Source: Actinomycetes bacterium | GTDB taxonomy: Bacteria; Actinomycetota; Acidimicrobiia; Acidimicrobiales; UBA8190 | Assembly: GCA_021803325.1 (NCBI GenBank) | Contig: JAJZLP010000330.1 | Span: 1-33,243 of the forward strand | Direction of reading: 5' to 3' | Length of the DNA stretch: 33,243 nucleotides | Shown: piece after piece, positions 32,178 to 33,243 of the stretch | Position numbering within the stretch: position 1 is the first letter of the stretch | Layout: each line of letters begins with the position of its first letter | The notes under the pieces: generated by a model | The model's input: only the letters and a program-made list of their open reading frames with translations | What the model was told of the DNA's origin: nothing | Database searches by the model: none | Made by a program: the position numbers and the translations under genes

Positions 32178-32183
32178 AACGTA
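32178..32183 (-). promoter_or_regulatory. -10 element of the thioesterase gene (leaderless)
   Basis: TACGTT on the minus strand, 7 nt before the GTG at 32170. It fits TAnnnT and partly overlaps the GTAGC/GCTAC inverted repeat at 32181-32195. Confidence 0.5.
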
Positions 32184-32195
32184 GCCGCCCGCTAC
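32181..32195. promoter_or_regulatory. Inverted repeat between divergent promoters
   Basis: GTAGC and GCTAC separated by CGCCC. Both divergent -10 elements overlap its outer ends, so one bound protein could affect both genes, or the symmetry may simply follow from the two promoters. Confidence 0.45.
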
Positions 32196-32198
32196 GGT
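32193..32198 (+). promoter_or_regulatory. -10 element of the NagA-like gene (leaderless)
   Basis: TACGGT, 8 nt before the ATG at 32207, with no Shine-Dalgarno sequence. Confidence 0.5.
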
Positions 32199-32206
32199 TC
32201 CCGGCG

Positions 32207-33243
32207 ATGGATGGCCAGCTTACGGTGCTGCGCGCCGAGCGGGTGGTGGCTCCGGGGGGGATCCTGTCGCCCGGAGAGGTGATCGTCTGCGCCGGCAGGA
32301 TCGTCGGAGTCCGTACTGGGCCCAGACGCCGCGCACCAGACGCCGGGACGGTCCTTGCTCCCGGTTTCGTCGACCTGCAGGTCAACGGCGCCGGTCCGTT
32401 CGCGGTGCCCGACCTTCGCACGCCAGCGCGCTGGGAGCAGGTGGAGCGCCTGCTGGTGGCCGGAGGGACCACCACATGGTGTGCCACCCTGCTGTCGGGG
32501 CCGGCCAGGGAGCGCAACGCAGCGCTGCGCCGAGCAGCGACGCGCGCGGCGCTCCCTCCCCCGCTCCGGCCAGCTCCAGGCGCTCGTCCGGCCGGCGATC
32601 CTGCCGTTGGTGCCCCCACGCCTACTGGCGCCAGCGAGCGGGTAGGCGACGCAGCCGGAGGCGGCGTCGGTCCTGGTCGGGTGCGACAGCGTCCATGCCT
32701 GGCCGGTGTCCACCTGGAGGGGCCGTTCTTGAGTGTGCCCGGAGCGCACCCGCCCGAGCACGTGCGTGGCTCGGTGCCCGCACGCTGGGCAGCGGGCCTG
32801 CCCGCCGTCGTCCGGATCGTCACCCTCGCTCCCGAGCTCCCCGGTGCACGTGCCGCCATCTGGGCCCTGGCCCGCCGCGGCGTCGTCGTGGCGCTGGGCC
32901 ACTCCCGCTGCACGGCCGACGAGGCACACGCGGCGTCGGCCGCCGGTGCCCGGCTGGTCACGCATCTCGGCAATGCCATGCGACCGCTGCACCAGCGGGA
33001 TCCTGGTCTGCTCGGTGCTGGCCTGGCGGACCCGAGCCTGGCCGTCTCGCTCATCGCCGACCTGGTCCACGTCCACCCCGATCTCGCGCGGATCGCCTTC
33101 GCTGCGAAGGGCGCCGATCACGTCGTGCTCATCACCGACCGTGTCGCCGAGCCCGGCGTCACCGTCGGTGGCGGTCCACCGGAGGCGGACCTGCCTGCGA
33201 CAGCCAGCGCACGCGAGCGAGCTGCACGGTTCGCCCGACGGCA
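32207..33243 (+). CDS. nagA: N-acetylglucosamine-6-phosphate deacetylase-like protein (cut by window end)
   Basis: At least 345 codons, open to the right edge without a stop. NagA removes acetate from GlcNAc-6-phosphate in amino-sugar and cell-wall recycling. Visible family blocks are the barrel entry VLAPGFVDLQVNGAG, metal-ligand Glu in GVHLEGPFLS, VALGHSRCTADEA with a metal His, LVTHLGNAMRPLHQRDPGLL with the second metal His, ADLVHVHPD, and the catalytic Asp segment VLITDRVAEPG. An Ala/Pro/Arg-rich insert of about 60 residues interrupts the usual spacing before GVHLEGPF. Where NagA usually has Phe or Tyr in HLFNAM, this has Gly. The ATG at 32207 follows a leaderless-type promoter. Confidence 0.88.
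   Translation, partial: MDGQLTVLRAERVVAPGGILSPGEVIVCAGRIVGVRTGPRRRAPDAGTVLAPGFVDLQVNGAGPFAVPDLRTPARWEQVERLLVAGGTTTWCATLLSGPARERNAALRRAATRAALPPPLRPAPGARPAGDPAVGAPTPTGASERVGDAAGGGVGPGRVRQRPCLAGVHLEGPFLSVPGAHPPEHVRGSVPARWAAGLPAVVRIVTLAPELPGARAAIWALARRGVVVALGHSRCTADEAHAASAAGARLVTHLGNAMRPLHQRDPGLLGAGLADPSLAVSLIADLVHVHPDLARIAFAAKGADHVVLITDRVAEPGVTVGGGPPEADLPATASARERAARFARR

Overview
The window is high-GC, gene-dense DNA from an actinobacterium. Its marker is a complete Pup-proteasome locus (ARC/Mpa ATPase, Dop, Pup, PrcB, PrcA, PafA), flanked as in mycobacteria by a TrmI-type tRNA methyltransferase on one side and tatB-tatC-helY on the other. An actinobacterial DUF4193 protein, a MenB menaquinone enzyme and several genes that seem to be transcribed without leaders fit the same assignment. 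The divergence of the proteins and the lepB/ThyX-like neighbourhood suggest a lineage outside the well-studied mycobacteria and streptomycetes, perhaps Acidimicrobiia; that placement is inference.

Layout. 1-2 kb: a three-unit hairpin repeat, an unusual 2x[4Fe-4S] plus zinc-ribbon protein, a 66-bp direct repeat and menB, with the genes on the minus strand. 2.1-5.4 kb, plus strand: a membrane diguanylate cyclase and a membrane-anchored phosphodiester glycosidase-domain protein. 5.6-10.1 kb: a histidine kinase/response regulator operon (minus) divergent from an MMPL transporter (plus). 10.2-12.8 kb, plus: a second membrane diguanylate cyclase and a protein with a long Gly/Pro/Arg-rich linker. 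13.0-17.3 kb, minus: Nudix hydrolase, GNAT acetyltransferase, an uncharacterised protein, a highly acidic DUF4193 protein, a 472-bp gene-free stretch rich in inverted repeats, and a degenerate ThyX-family protein. 17.4-21.9 kb, minus: helY, tatC, tatB, lepB. 22.1-29.0 kb: the Pup-proteasome genes, all minus except a small DUF2007 protein between pafA and prcA. 29.3-32.2 kb: a small ferredoxin (plus), then trmI and small membrane proteins including a Holin-X-like one (minus), a four-unit hairpin array and a thioesterase. The right edge carries the start of a NagA-like deacetylase that runs out of the window.

How the genes work together. Dop, PafA and Pup form the tagging and untagging cycle, ARC unfolds pupylated proteins, and PrcA/PrcB form the 20S core. 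Pup ends in Gly-Gly-Glu, so it should be ligatable by PafA without prior deamidation by Dop. The Tat translocase and signal peptidase I handle export. The two diguanylate cyclases indicate c-di-GMP signalling, but no c-di-GMP phosphodiesterase is present in the window.

Translation starts were chosen from Shine-Dalgarno sequences or, where none exists, from a TAnnnT -10 element 6-8 nt before the start codon. The latter pattern occurs at pafA, dop, tatB, the DUF2007 gene, the nagA-like gene and the thioesterase gene. No rRNA, convincing tRNA, insertion sequence, prophage or CRISPR array was seen.
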